Made by a program: the position numbers and the translations under genes
Notes under the pieces: generated by a model
Seen by the model: only the letters and a program-made list of their open reading frames with translations
Told to the model about the DNA's origin: nothing
Database searches by the model: none
DNA from: Cercis canadensis
Lineage: Eukaryota > Streptophyta > Magnoliopsida > Fabales > Fabaceae
NCBI GenBank assembly: GCA_003255065.1
Contig: QAOA01001436.1
Location: 644,711-708,710, forward strand
Direction: 5' to 3'
DNA: 64,000 nt
In this document: piece after piece, positions 36,101 through 49,691 of the stretch
Numbering within the stretch: the stretch's first letter is position 1
Layout: every line of letters begins with the position of its first letter

Positions 36101-38200
36101 TGGTCAGAGACTTGTTATGAGAATGCAAAAGATGGCAAACCGTTTCATAGCAGTTCATTTGAGGTTTGTTCGAAAAACCTGATGGATAAAGTTTTGATTG
36201 AACTTCCATTTAAAGTAAAGTCCTGCATTTGGCCATAAAAGCACTTATAATATTGGTTCTCTTTCATTTTGGTTTCTCTTTCCTAATTGTATGTATGCTG
36301 TCTGGAAATTTTCTTTAGTCTATCACTTTTTATAGATTAACTTTTGTGGTTCTGAAATTGGAAAGCAATTGCAATTATTTGAACAATTTTACAATTTCAA
36401 GAACCTACTTCTGTTTGGAGGTGCTAAGGGAGGGGAACAGTAATTTGTTTTATTTCAACTTTCTGATACCATATATCTTTATATTATCGTTTTCATAAAA
36501 AAAGTAAAAAACAATTAATTCTCAATTGAAGTAAGAATTTAGGAGCGGGAGTTCCATGTTGATTACCGTTGTCTAAAATATTTGTATTCTCGTAACAGTA
36601 TTCACAGTTGATTTATGACAGGTTTGAACCAGATATGCTAGCATTTTCAGGTTGTTACTTCGGTGGGGGAGAAAAAGAGAGACGAGAGCTTGGTGAAATC
36701 AGAAAAAGATGGACAACATTGCCTGTAAGACTTCAATTGCCCATGACTTCTGATAGGAAAATCTTATTCATTTTAACTTGCTGGATGACATTTCATCATA
36801 TTTGTCACCTGTGTTTTCAGTTCCTGAAGGAGTTGCAAACCTATATTATTTTCTGATTACAAATTATTTTGCTATATTAGACTTTTTAAGGTGGAAAATA
36901 AAGCTAGTTATTAGTTCTAAATGAATGAGCTATTTCTTAATGCAATAATACAGGACTTGAGCCCTGATGGAGAGCGAAAGCGAGGAAAATGTCCCCTTAC
37001 TCCTCATGAAGTGGGTTTGATGTTGCGGGCACTTGGTTTTGCAAATGACACATACCTCTATGTTGCATCAGGAGAAATATATGGGGGAGATGAGACTATG
37101 CAGCCTCTCAAAGATCTTTTCCCTAACATCTATACAAAGGAGATGCTTGCTGATGAAGAGCTAAAACCTTTCCTTCCATTCTCTTCCCGCCTTGCTGCCA
37201 TTGACTACATTGTCTGTGATGAAAGTGATGTTTTTGTCACTAACAACAATGGAAACATGGCCAAGATTCTAGCAGGCCGAAGGTAAGAGTATATAGAAAT
37301 TTACTCTGATGTCATGCTATTGGGGTAATTTACTCTCTCCATATATTTATTTGCATTGTTGTAGGAAAGTAAGTGATAAATCATACTGTAAGGCTTCTTT
37401 GAGTGATGATCATGAACCTCAAAAAAAGTACCAAGGAAGAAGAAATCTAGAGTTGTAGCCAAAAGTACCCAAAAAAAAAAAAAAGTTTATGGTATATATT
37501 TGAAGAAATGGTCTGGGCTCATTTTAATTTCAAATAAGCATATGATCTATCTTTTCCCTCTCTTCGCTATTCTGTAAGTCTTCGAAAATTGTTGCTTATT
37601 TATGCCTCTGTTGGCATTGGCCCCTCTTTCATAAATAGAAAGCGCTTGATTGTAGACTATTGCACTGTGCATCAGTCTCTTTAATTGATGTCATACTCGC
37701 ATACTTGCTTCGGTGGGTCTTAATTGCTTTTACTAATTCAGGATTTTTTTTATTTTTTCGTCAAAATTCTTGTTTGTTTTATTTATTGTTATTTTTTGGG
37801 GGTTTAGGGTTTAGGGAGTGTTAATGGCTTGAAAAGTACCTTAATTTTCTCAATGATTTTATTCTGTTATAGGAGGTTTATGGGTCACAAAAGAACCATT
37901 AGACCAAATGCAAAGAAGCTTAGCGCGCTGTTCATGGCAAGGCATCAGATGGACTGGGATATGTTTACCAGAAAGGTTAAGGCATGCCAGAGAGGATTCA
38001 TGGGAGAACCAGAAGAGATGAAACCCGGACGAGGAGAATTTCATGAATATCCTTACTCATGCGTGTGCGAGAAACCATTTGTGGATGAGTTAAGCAAAGA
38101 GAAACATCGCCCCTCTAAACATACTGCTGTAAACCTGACAGAGAAAGCTGATGAATGGAGAGAAGGCATGGGAGAAGGGTCAGTACGTGATAAAGAGTAA
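33195..38200 (+). CDS. plant O-fucosyltransferase family protein (type II Golgi membrane protein)
   Basis: Predicted GDP-fucose-dependent glycosyltransferase of the large plant O-FucT family; the acceptor substrate is unknown. Nine exons: 33195-33458, 33743-33833, 35069-35145, 35407-35495, 35606-35795, 35982-36163, 36622-36724, 36954-37282 and 37873-38200. They have canonical GT...AG borders and sum to 1653 nt, i.e. 550 aa. Residues about 48-67 (VVCGLMLFGLGLISLLTGHM) form a single membrane anchor after a short basic N-terminus. The luminal domain shows the family landmarks in order: YLLIATSGGLNQQRTGITDA (substrate-binding start), LNATLVVPELDHHSYW, DIFDVDWFI, FIAVHLRFEPDMLAFSGCYF around residue 297, the R-x-RGKCPLTPHEVGLMLRAL block, a YVASGEIYGG motif, and the C-terminal SDVFVTNNNGNMAKILAGRR with RRFMGHKRTIRPN. 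The tail of about 100 residues is charged with two Cys-rich turns. The start is the first ATG in frame after a stop-containing leader. Intron 2 is long (1.2 kb) and contains only chance frames. It is convergent with the Agenet gene. Confidence 0.93.
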
Positions 38201-39195
38201 TTCCTGGAGTAAGAAGGAATAAGAGAAAGGGAGAAATAACAGAATTGTCCGCAAGACTAGTTGACGGGCATCTCTTCGTGTCAAATGAAATGAGACGGTA
38301 ACACATGCATTCATTTTCACGGTAACACAAATGCCTTAATTTAACTTGTCACATCATTCACAAGGTATGCCTGACGAGAATCGAGTCCACTGGTGGATGG
38401 CTCAATCTAGATCTATGTATAGGTTGAATGACATTAATGCCCTGCAAATGTTAATAGAGATATGTATGTTTGGCTTAGTTCTGTATGTAAGCTCCATAAT
38501 AGGTATTAGTTTGCCCCGCTAGAAAACGAGTTCTCGCCCATCTTCTTTAACTACCATTTATTTCTGCAAATTGAAGCTGGTTGGAAAATTACTCATTTAT
38601 CCAGGGTATCGCCATTTCGGATCAAATTGTATGCAAAATGAATAACCTACAATCGTTCTTTTTTTTTGCTTTTTTAATGTCATTATTATACTTTATACTT
38701 CCAATTATTTATTCCCTGTAAGATGTATCAAAACCTAATCTTAAATGCTGAGATATGCTGGTGTAATGAGCCGCATGATTTGGTCACAAGTCAACCCACA
38801 ATATCCATGGTCAAAGCCCCATGCCAGAAAATTAAAAAAGGAAAAAAGTCTAAGGGAAGGATTAGAAGGACAAGTCGGCACCAAAAGGGGATGGTTGAGC
38901 ATTGCGTCATCATTTGATCATTGATTCATCAGCAAACCTCTACTGGAATTGTTTGACTAAACCAGACTACATGGAGAAATTCCATTTACAGCCTACAGTG
39001 CAGTAAGACCTAGGGAGATCAAATCACATTGTAAATATTAAATAAGACTAAAATCAATATGAACATCTACTGGAATTGTTTGACTAAACCCAAGGACGCA
39101 AGAATTTTCATTCCTTGGTTCTCCTCTATTATAAATATACACATCTATGCTGGGTGTATCGGTCATCCAATAACACATCATTGCAACAACTCCAT
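38201..39195. other. convergent 3' region between two genes
   Basis: The stop codons of the plus-strand O-fucosyltransferase gene and the minus-strand Agenet gene are 995 bp apart, so this region should be mostly their two 3' UTRs. It includes a 25-bp direct repeat (see separate entry). No gene is recognised. Confidence 0.6.
38939..39090 (+). repeat. 25-bp direct repeat in the convergent region
   Basis: The motif beginning TCTACTGGAATTGTTTGACT occurs at 38939-38963 and again at 39066-39090, identical over 25 bases and 127 bp apart. It may be a footprint of a small local duplication. Confidence 0.85.
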
Positions 39196-42100
39196 TCAAC
39201 CTTGGTTATGCCCTGTTATAATCAATCAGTCAGTTAAAAACTTGCGTAAACGAGTTCTCACCCACACACCACCAGAAATATAAATTCTCGGATAAGGATT
39301 CTTACCCCTAGGAGCATTCCGATTCTGGTTTTTGTGACTCTTATCATGTGACACGGAAGGAATCTTTGAGATGATCAACGAACTCTGCAATCCTTCTAAT
39401 AGCTGGCATCCCAAATCCAACCGCAATGTCAGGCTCAAAATCGAAGACAATTTACACATGACAACACATGAATACAAGTACAGAATTTTGGAATGATCCA
39501 TTTTCATTATTTTCCTTTTTTTTTTATTTCCCCAAAAGTTCTTGCATTAAAATAAATTAACCAACAGAAGTTTGTTTGAATATGTAGGTTACACCAAGTC
39601 ATAAATGATGCAACTTCGATTAGATTAAATAATTTTGAATAAATTGATTATACAATTGAACATGAGTACAGAGACCAACTCATTGCTTACATGACCAATG
39701 ACATAGTCTCAACTCATATTCAATTAAATTCAACCTAGAACTGTTTTCAATTAAAGAAAGGCCATATATCATATACTTACTCTTGATGTTGGCTGGATCC
39801 TGCGATTAGATCTACGGGGCTCGATGACTTCAGATGTTGCTTTCACTGGATTACTATTTAAAGCCTTTTCCTCCTCTATCTTACCCAACTTTCCACCAGC
39901 AGGTGCTAGTTTGCCTTTACTAGCTCTTGATGTGGATGTCTTCTTAGAGGAGGGAGCATCAGTTGAGGTTACCAGTGAAGAATATAAGATTGGCCCTTCT
40001 CCTGCACCATCAGATGCAGAGTAGGATGCTATCTCTATCTGGTTTTCACTCTCTGACGCATTCTTAAAATGGCTTGCGGAATCCTTTATCTTTTCTGTAC
40101 GGTCTGTCAGATCACTGGGATGAGAAAAAGTATTTGCTAAAGGATTGTTTTTTGGTGGGATTGTTCTACCCAAAACATTTTGTGGCTTGCCAGACTTGAA
40201 AGTCTTAGGCTTGGAGTCAACTCGTTTCTCCTTTGCTTCAGTCTTGGAATTATTTTTCCATCCACGGGATCCAGAACCTTGAGGCATCAAGAAATTTACT
40301 AGTTTGACTGAATCATTTCCATCGTTAATCTTATTGCTTCCATCTGCAACATAGTGTTTGCTTACTTCCATAAATTTCCTTTTCTTCCCAGGTTTAGGAA
40401 CACCGAAAATCACTCTTGATCCTTCTTTCTGAAGACCAGTCCTTGCCGTTCTTTGTGTATCAGGCTTATTTTCATTTCTGCTGCTCTTACCAATGTTGAA
40501 CACTTTCTCATTTTCAGTCAAATCAAGTAATCTCAACTCATCGGGGTTCACCGACTCCACAGCATCAATGCCTTTTGACATCTTATCTTTCCCTTTGGTC
40601 TCTACTGCATGACTAGCCAGTTTAGGTCGTTTCTCATGTGGTGTATCACCCTGCATGCAAAGTGTACAACTCAGCACAGACAAGCATAAGTAAGTTGATC
40701 AACAGAAGAAGCAGTTCACAAAGTACCTCATGGGTAGAATTCTCGTTTGCTCCCACCCTTGAGCATTCAGTCCATTTCCCATCCTTCCAAATGAGGGAAG
40801 GACGGAGATGCCAAGCTCTAACAACGGATGTTTCCCCAGAAGCTGCAGAGAGAGAATAGATTATGTATTCAAAGAAGCTGGTGCTTTATATTGGTAAACA
40901 TGCTACAATTAATGTTTAATCAAATGTGTACATACCTGGAAAGTGGACAGTTAATGTTGTTTCATCTTTCTTGTTCTTTTCTGTCACAACTCCTTCCCAC
41001 CAGCTGGAAAAGAAAACTACCAAACGTAAGATAAATGGCTGCAACAAAATACAATGCAGAGAATGTAAACTAGTAGAACATATTTAGTTGCTTCATCTAT
41101 ATGATAGGAAAAATGTAATTAAATCACTACCCCTGTATTTGTTGGATTAGTGTCAAATAAATGAAACCATAGTATATAGTGTATCCAACCATCAGTTTCT
41201 ATGTTCTCATCATATCTTGTATCTCAACAAGGTGCGTTATAATCATAATCCATATTTCCATAACAAATTGCTAATAAAACTGAAAACTGTAGATAACTCA
41301 TAACTATACCTTTCTTGTATCCATGCATCAACTCTATCCCCAACAGACCAAGCATAATCTCCCATAGCTGCTCTACGTCTCTTCCTCGTTCCTTCATAGC
41401 GCAAGCCAGTAAGAGGGCGAGCAATTCGTATCCTTGGTGGCTTGTTTCCTTCACCCTCAAGTGTAACCCATTCCTTTAAGGGCCCTGCATCGAGGAAACA
41501 GTAATATTATATCATTAACACTGACAGAATACATATTGTAATATGCAATTGGTCTTGATCTTAATGCAAGATGAATTGAGATGTGGAAGCTTCCAAGATA
41601 CATATAGGACAAGGGAGACAAGATGAATATCATATAATCTCGTAGCTTCATGATTTTCATATCCAAAATACATAGTATTCAAATTCAAAGCTCCAAACAG
41701 GAACTAATTCATTAAACCTATAACATACAACTTCAAAAACACAGTCAATTATATGGGTTTTATCTAATAATTCTTTAATTCCATTGTTCCCTTCTAGAAG
41801 GGTCCTGATCGTTCAACAAGAGTGTTTGTCATGAAAGGTGAAGAACAAATCCTAACCAATGGATCTCACATGAAGCAACAGGATGAAAGGACGAAGTAGT
41901 TTTTTTTTTTTTTAAAAAAAATTTAACTAAGAAGTCACATGGTTTTACTTAAAGGTCAAGCAGTAAATAAGATGTTTCATTCTCATAGAAGTACAAGCTA
42001 ATGTGTAAGCTTGACCAACCTCCATCGGCTAAAAGCACAGTGTAGCACACATAAGCTTTACCATCCTTCAGACTCAACACATTGGCTGTGAACCATGCTG

Positions 42101-45100
42101 CTTTAAATCCTTCTCCGTCTTTGAAAACCTGTAAAAAATGATCGCTTCAGTTTGGTAAAGCATAAAATCTAATTAAGCCACAATTTAAATAATGCATGCA
42201 AATTTAATTATAACTTATGACATAAAAATCACCACATGAATTCACAACATTGAGTCATAGCCCACGGCCATTAATCTGGCTATTTTAACTAAATAAACTA
42301 AAAAGAGAATTTTTGTTTTTTGAAAAACAACCTCTATGAGCGAACCCTCCTTGATGCCAACCTCTGCCTGCTTTTCAGATCCATTTCCAATAATGAGAGA
42401 AGACTGTAGTTCAGTTTCAGATTCTGGAACCACATTAATGGGGCTGACTAAATCAGAAACCTTGTGGCCCTTTGGTCCTCTTAAATTCCTTTCATTGATA
42501 TTGATAGAATTGGTGATCCCATCCATGGATCTCCTATGGTCGTCTGATCTCTCATTATACATCTTATGAAGAGGTGACTTATCACTTGCAGTAGCCTGCT
42601 TCCCCATTTCATCAGACAAAATGTCTACATTAAGTGTAACTTGAGCGCTGTCTCCACCATTGCCAACATTCACCAGACCTCTGGTCATGTCTTTCAATAA
42701 TCCAACCTGCTGAGAAGACTCTCGGGCTGTTTTCCAACAACCCTCTGGTCCAGCTTCTACTAAATCACTAAGTGGCAAAGGATCGCCCATAGTAACAATC
42801 TTTCCTGCCTGAGATACAGCTTCCGCTGCCAACTCAGCAGCCTTTACAATAGCATCCATATTTTCTGCTCGTTTTGTAGCAGCTGAAGCAGCTTCCACTC
42901 TCCTTCTAGCAGCCTCTTTGGCAGCAACAATGATAGAACTGGAGCTATTTGTTCCATTAGCAACCTTCAAGATGGATGCAGGTGTAGCTTTTCCCAAGTT
43001 ATTCATACCCTCAGAAAGAGAAATTCCACTGTTCTGGAAAGAATTTTCATAACCAGATGACACCAATGCTTCATCAGCCATTAGTTTTGCTTGCAACGCA
43101 GCATTTGATGCAACATTGGCAGCAGCAGCTGCTGCCTTTGCAACAGCCGCAGCAGCTGCAACTGAAACTGCTGCAGAAGCTAATTTAGCCTCAATATCTG
43201 GCACCAATCCAGAATTTTTCTGTTTGTCCAACTGGTTCCATATCTCTAGGCTGTGACTCACAGCAGCAGCAGAATCAGCGGCAGCTTCCTCTGCATGTAT
43301 CCTTGCCTCCTTAACTTTAGCAAGGGTCTCTTCTGATAGAATCTTCTCAACACTCCTATCATTTTTGAGGTGATCAGCGGGAGATAGAGGCACAATAGCT
43401 TTTTCTACGGTAGTTTTGGGCACATTCCCAACAGGGGCTGTGATGACAGCCAAAGTAGATGTATGGCTACTAACAGCAGGAGTTGACTCTAGTTGAGACT
43501 GCAATTGCAAAGCCTTCTGGCCCAGATCCTGAGATACAATAACCTTCTTTCTTTTTTTAGGCTTTGGATCTGAAGAATGCTGAGCAGGTGATACTGTAAC
43601 ATTGCTTGTATCAAGAAGAGGGGCAGTCCCTATGAAGATACTGGGTGAACATCCACTAGGAGCTGGGAGACCAGGAGTAACATTTTTTATACTGGAAGAA
43701 GGGGGCAGAGAAGTTCCTTTGACTGCATTTGATTTAATGGTATCTGAAACCGGTGATGCAGAATGATGGGAACTGTTATCAGGTGCAGGAGTTGGAGATG
43801 CAATCCATGGTCCACGAATGGGGGCTTGAGATATCCAAGACGCATTATGCCCAATGAAGTTCCTCAAAGGGGGAGTTTGATAAGGATGCAAAGAAGTAAG
43901 TGCCTGGGGATAATCCATAACAGAACCTCTTGCAAGGGCACTAGATTGCAGGGAATCGCAGGAAGGAGTAGGAACACTCCAAAGTGGAGATGAAAGAGGT
44001 ATCAGGGGGTTTACAACGCTTGGAGTAGCCTTGCTGCTGGTACGACCCAGAGGTGAGGTCGCACTTTTACCTTGAAATGCACTTTGTTTAACTGCAAAAT
44101 CAGAGGCTCGAGGACCTGTACATCTCAATTCTAGAAGTTACACACAATCAAATCAGAAAAAAAAAAATCCTGAACAGATTAAAAATCCCAGGAAATACCA
44201 GATCGTGATTGCAGAGGTGTTTCTGGATTAATGGGATGAGACTTTTGACCATGTTGCCTTTCCATGCATGCACGCCAGGCATTCTCCCAAATGCTCTTTC
44301 CACCGTCTAAACACAATTTCTAGGTAGTTAATCTTTTACGTGATGAAGAATTAAATGAAAAGTACATACAAATGGAGCTTCTGATAATTTTCTTTTAAAA
44401 AAAAAAAAACTAACCGGGCCCCCCAAAAGCTGATATCATATAGGCCTCATCAGGTGCTGTTCCTTGACTGCAGCAACATCAACAACAGAGATAATAGGCA
44501 AAATTGATTATCGTTATCATGCTGGAAAGTTTAGAACATTCTTCTTTTGGTAAACATTCCATGGTCCTTGGCTTCAGATAGCATAATGATGCAATGAGAA
44601 ATGTCCTTACGTTCAACATTCAATTCAAAACTTAACTAACAATAGAACAGGTTAAAAATTTTGAACTTTTCATCTTACCAGGGGAAGGGTGTGTCAGGGG
44701 TCAGTAGTATGGGGGAATGGGTCAGGAAAAACATTTATGGACACATCACATCTATGCAGCACCCATAACAATTGGGTAACAATATAATGAATATTTAAAC
44801 TCACATCAATGCTCCATAGACAAAGATCTGCGCACGCAACTGCACTTGCTGTAGGTCCGTGAAAGGCTGTTGAAACAGTACAGGTGGAGAAGCAGAAGTA
44901 TTCAAATCTGGAAGACTAGATGTTGAATTTAGAAGGGAAAATGGCTTGGTACTGCTGCAATCAATGTGGCCATACTGCTGCATCTCATTGGATTGCATCA
45001 GCTGGAAACCAGGAGATGGGCTTAGGGACACATTACTTGATTTATCCCCTCTTTCTGGCTGTCTTGCCGGAGTTGTTTCTTTTGCTTGACTTCCTTTTCT

Positions 45101-48100
45101 AGAAGATTCCTTTCCGGCTGTCTTATTAGATGCTCGCCTAGTTTTACGCTCAGATGTACCTTTAGAAACAATACGTGCCATCTCTCCATCAGATACTTGT
45201 GGACTTCCATGGGAAACATCTCCTGAAATTTTGGTTTTTGTCGGACCTAACCCAGAAGTTGAAGGAGAACCCTCCACAACCTTCAAAAAGGGAGAGGAAA
45301 ACAAGGGGGGAAATAAAGGTCCATAAGATCACTTGACATTCATAGTGATGAAAGTAACAGAATATACCCTCTCACACATTTCACATTATGAATCTTTCTA
45401 CAAGCACCCTTGTGCCCTAGTGGGGAATTCAATATGGAAACACTAGCGATAAAGAGAATACGATACAGATAACAATGTCCCTTGACTTGGATTACAAACT
45501 GTAACAAGACTTACTGTTGATACTTTGCTAGCTGTAGTAGCAGGAACTGATTGCCTCTTGCGAACAACTTTTGAAGCTGATTCTGTAGAAGCTTTTTTGG
45601 GTAATTTCACCACTGGAACAACCTCAGAAGTTAAACTTTTCTCATCTTTTGATGCATTATTTCCCATTGCATCTTGAACAATAGACAACACATTTGTTCC
45701 ATCCGAATTGATGAACTCGGAAATTGGGGCATTCTGATCAGAACCCTTAACATCATTCCCATCCTTTTGAGTTTGAGAAGAGATTCCAACTGAAACAGAG
45801 GGACCACCAGTACTATCAGCAGGATTGGCAGGGCAACCTCCAGCCTCAAGCAACTCAGCATGAGAATCAGGCAAAGGAGCAGAAGATATGGAACCTTTGT
45901 TTGCCAATAAAATATCACCTGCAAAATAGAATATTGTAATATGCATAAAAACAAGGAATGGAAGTCAAGAGTGGAAGAACATGAGATGCATACAGCATTA
46001 GAACTAAGACATCCAAAAAAAAACCACCAAAACATGGTGAATCTTTAAAAAGACAGGAGAAACTGTGGGACAAAATCCTGTCCACTTAGAAGTTCATTAC
46101 CACCATTGCTTCATAAAGACTGCGCCCGAAGAAAACAAAGGAATAAACAGGGCAGATCCATTGTAAAGTAGAAGAGAGGTAGACAAATATCCATGAAGAA
46201 GGTCCATAACCAAAAGCAGAGGGCATTAGTAAGGGATACAACTGCTATTAAGGAGGACTGTTAGAAATGGCAAAATGACATGATCGGGTTTTTCAGTAAG
46301 CATTGCCACATCATAGACTTGAGAGGCATAATTGAAATTTAATAAAAATAGAATCATTATTGGAGGAATTAATGAGCACTTTTAAATTACTTTAAATCTG
46401 CATATAATTGGTATTCTGTTCATTTTTCATCTGCTCATATTTCATTTAACATCTCCATTTCTGGACTTAAATTTCTACCTATTTGCCCTTTCCCCTCAAG
46501 GTGATGTAATTGATTGTATAGAGTATGGGTACAAGAATCGACCTCACATATATGATTACTTACTAAAAAGTATTGCTATATGCCATATATGAAAGTCAAA
46601 TATCAGAGCATTAGTCAAACCCGACATTCAACCTAAATTCAATACCATACACAATAAATAAAAAGCTTGTTCTTACTACAATAAAATTAATGGTGTCTAT
46701 AAATTCAGGGCTAGTGCATCAAACAGTAGTCTGACAGCAATTATCATCTTTGACATAATGAATTAACTATTCAACAAAACCTTTCTGAGTAGTGTGGTAA
46801 GATTCTTCCAATGATAAAGCCCAGAGTTGATTAGGTTTTTCCCATTGTTTAGAATTAGGTTGATAACTGAAATGCACAAAGGTAAGGACCACAGACAAAT
46901 ACAGCATTTCTCACCAAAATGTAGCAACAAGACACTTCAAGGAATCATGAGATGCTTTAATTGACAAAAGATAGTGGTTATAAGCTTATATGAATTTGGA
47001 ACATGATATATAATGAATGACGACATAAAAGCAAGCTGTTCCAGAAAGTAGTATGACAAAATCAACTGGACACAGTCATTCAATCATACAACCACAAGGT
47101 TCAAATAAAATAATTCAAGTAAAGCAAATTAGAGAAATTTGCATACTTGGTGGCTTAGTGTAATGTATTATGTGAACAAAATTTTCCTATGTTCTAGAAG
47201 TAACACAAACTCTTACAACAAGATGTAAAATATAAAATAAATCCTGAAGGTAGACAATATTAAATCTAAAATCACCTGAAATTTTTGAGGGCAACTTTTC
47301 GTAATTCTCTTGTACCTTCTCCTTGTCCTGCTTATCAAAAGAAACTGTGACTTCATCACCCTGTTTTGATATTGATTCACATAGAAGTGGAGAAGCTCCA
47401 ATCTCTTTTGTGCATTCCTGGATAACCTTATCAGTCGGAGCTCCTTGAGTTTCACTAATTTTTTCAGTAATATCAGTCCCCACATTTTGTGGACAATCGT
47501 TTACCGTCTCACATAACAGCTGTACGGAAGTGTCACAAGATTGATGTTTTTCAGTTTCAGAAACAGGACAAGGAGCAGTTTCCTTTTCAGAAGACCCAAC
47601 CGGAGTAGATATGTCAGCTTTCTCAGCTATTTTGGCAGCAGAATGCTCCTTTTCATCAACAGGAGCAGACCCAACAGGAGGTGTTGTCTCATTTCTAGAA
47701 GGAGATGGAACATCCTTCATTTTTGAGGATGTCAAACTAGTATTTTCTGATATAACTTGTGAAGCTGAAAAATCAAACAAAAAAGAAATCTTGAAGTTAG
47801 ATCCTATTATATGCTAAACCAAATTTCCTTCTAAAGTAATTATAACGTACCTGAATCATTGACAGCCATGACATCAGATACTGTTGAATTTGTCAAGTCA
47901 GTTTCCAATCTACATCCACTAAGAGACGATGAACCAAGCCCATTATCAACAAGATGTGATTGGTCAACATCACAATGCATTTGGCTAGAATCAGGAGCAG
48001 CCTTTGTACTCTCTTTGTCATTGACAGAAACATCTTGATGAAACTTTTCAGGGTCACCCTGCCCCTCAACTTCATTGTTTACACATGTTTGGGTTGATTC

Positions 48101-49681
48101 ACCCAGAATGCAAGATGTTACTGAAGAAGTAGCCACACTGAAACTGGAAGAACCTCCTACTTTGCTATCACCATTTCCTTCACCAATTTTAGAAATGTTT
48201 TCCTCCACAATAAATGTACTTGCCTCTGACTGACTGACCAAAATCTCTGTCTCCATAAGGTGGCTGCTGTTCAATAACTCCTTTTCCTTAACAGCACCGC
48301 TCTCAGTATATGTCCTATTCTCAACAGTATCCACATTCTGCTGGGTATTAGGACTAATACTACAACTGGAATTGCTGATCTCAACCACTTGCCCCTCAGA
48401 ACCAGTATCACCTTTAATTGCAACCATTGGTGGGTCACAAGTATTTAGTGCAGAATGATCATTCGTTATTGTGTCTTTAAGCAATATTGCATCTTCACTT
48501 GCACTATCCCCAGATGGATTTCTGGAACATACATCTTCATTGCATCTTTCTTCTTTCTGCAAGTTACAAACACCATCCAATACCAAGCCAAAGGATTCCT
48601 CCACATTACTTACACCAGCCTCAAGGTTCTCAACTACACTTCCACCTTCTAAAGCTTCTTCCTTAGAAAGTGAACAAAGGGGTTTATTTAGATGATATGC
48701 ATCACTTCCAGCTGCATTACTATCCAAATTTTGGTTGTCCACATCAGCATCTTCATTCAATATAGACAATTCCACGTCTTGCTTGTCATTTTTTGTTGGC
48801 AAACAACCTTTTCGCTCATCACCAATACCAATTACTTGATTTTGCTCATTTTGAATGTGTAGTGCGTCACAAGTAGAAGAGATATTTTGCATAGATCCCA
48901 CAGTAATAACAGTTTGCACACCAGAAGCAGATGAATTATCTAAAGTTTTATCATCCAGTGATTCATCAGCGACAGTCTGAACCTCTCTGTGGTTTGCATT
49001 GTTACTTCTGCCATCAGTAAAGAGACTCTCCCCAGACATAGGCAAGTCAATGTTTCTGCCGATATCATTTAGTTCCTGATTACTTGAATTTCCATCAATG
49101 GATAATTCCACTTCATGAACTTGGGAAACTCTAAGATGAGACTGATCCCTTCCCACATCCTCCTTCAACTCAGATACGCTTTCATGAACACTATCAGGTG
49201 GCTGTAAATTTGTAACATCTCCTTTAAATATATTTTTATCATCAGGTTTTGAATTTGGCTCCATTTGCTTAGCTAAGCAAGCCAGTTCATCGCAGGCTGA
49301 TTCCTCAATAACAGTTTGTCTAGGAATAAATTCCTCCTGGCCAACGGATTTTAATAACATTTCAACAGATTCCGAGGAAGTGGCCTCCGACCAAACATTG
49401 TTATGCCTTGAAATAGAGCAAGATTCGGCTGCACTTGAACTGAACTCTATGCCACTACTCCCCCGAGAGTATGCGTCAATCCACTGGTTATCTTCGTTAC
49501 TTTCAATGCCAAGGAAAACTTCAGTTTCAACCAGACTATCAAATCTTAAATGCCCTTGAAGGCTTTCATCAAAATCAAATTTGGGGAGAGCATATGGCCT
49601 TAATACTGGAGGAAATTTGGTGTTCCCTTCACCAGCTAAATGAAGATTCTGGCCTTGATAATCATTGTCATCATAATCCAT
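39196..49681 (-). CDS. large Agenet-domain nuclear protein, G2484-1 type (At4g17330-like)
   Basis: Fourteen coding exons: 49681-47851, 47764-47276, 45918-45515, 45280-44805, 44467-44415, 44306-44199, 44115-42332, 42128-42020, 41484-41310, 41003-40936, 40842-40727, 40650-39781, 39402-39306 and 39212-39196. They sum to 6597 nt, exactly 2199 codons (2198 aa), and every junction keeps the frame. The N-terminal 1100 residues are acidic, Ser/Asn-rich and probably disordered. Later come a KPKKRKK nuclear signal (about 1304-1311), an Ala-rich helical segment (about 1382-1468, with SAAVSVAAAAAVAKAAAAAA), and two tandem Agenet/Tudor-like units. The first is at about 1716-1775 (FKAAWFTANVLSLKDGKAYV, LKEWVTLEG); the second at about 1798-1860 (WSVGDRVDAWIQESWWEGVV, SVVRAWHLRPSLIWKDGKW). 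A basic, Ser-rich tail contains the RRSNRRIQPTSRLLEGLQSS block. Agenet pairs bind chromatin or methylated histone tails, so a chromatin reader or regulator role is likely but unproven. The last coding exon is only 17 nt (HNQG-stop); reading through its donor would instead end at 39226. The 5' UTR is spliced (see 49692-50993). Confidence 0.92.
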
Positions 49682-49691
49682 GGGTGTATTC

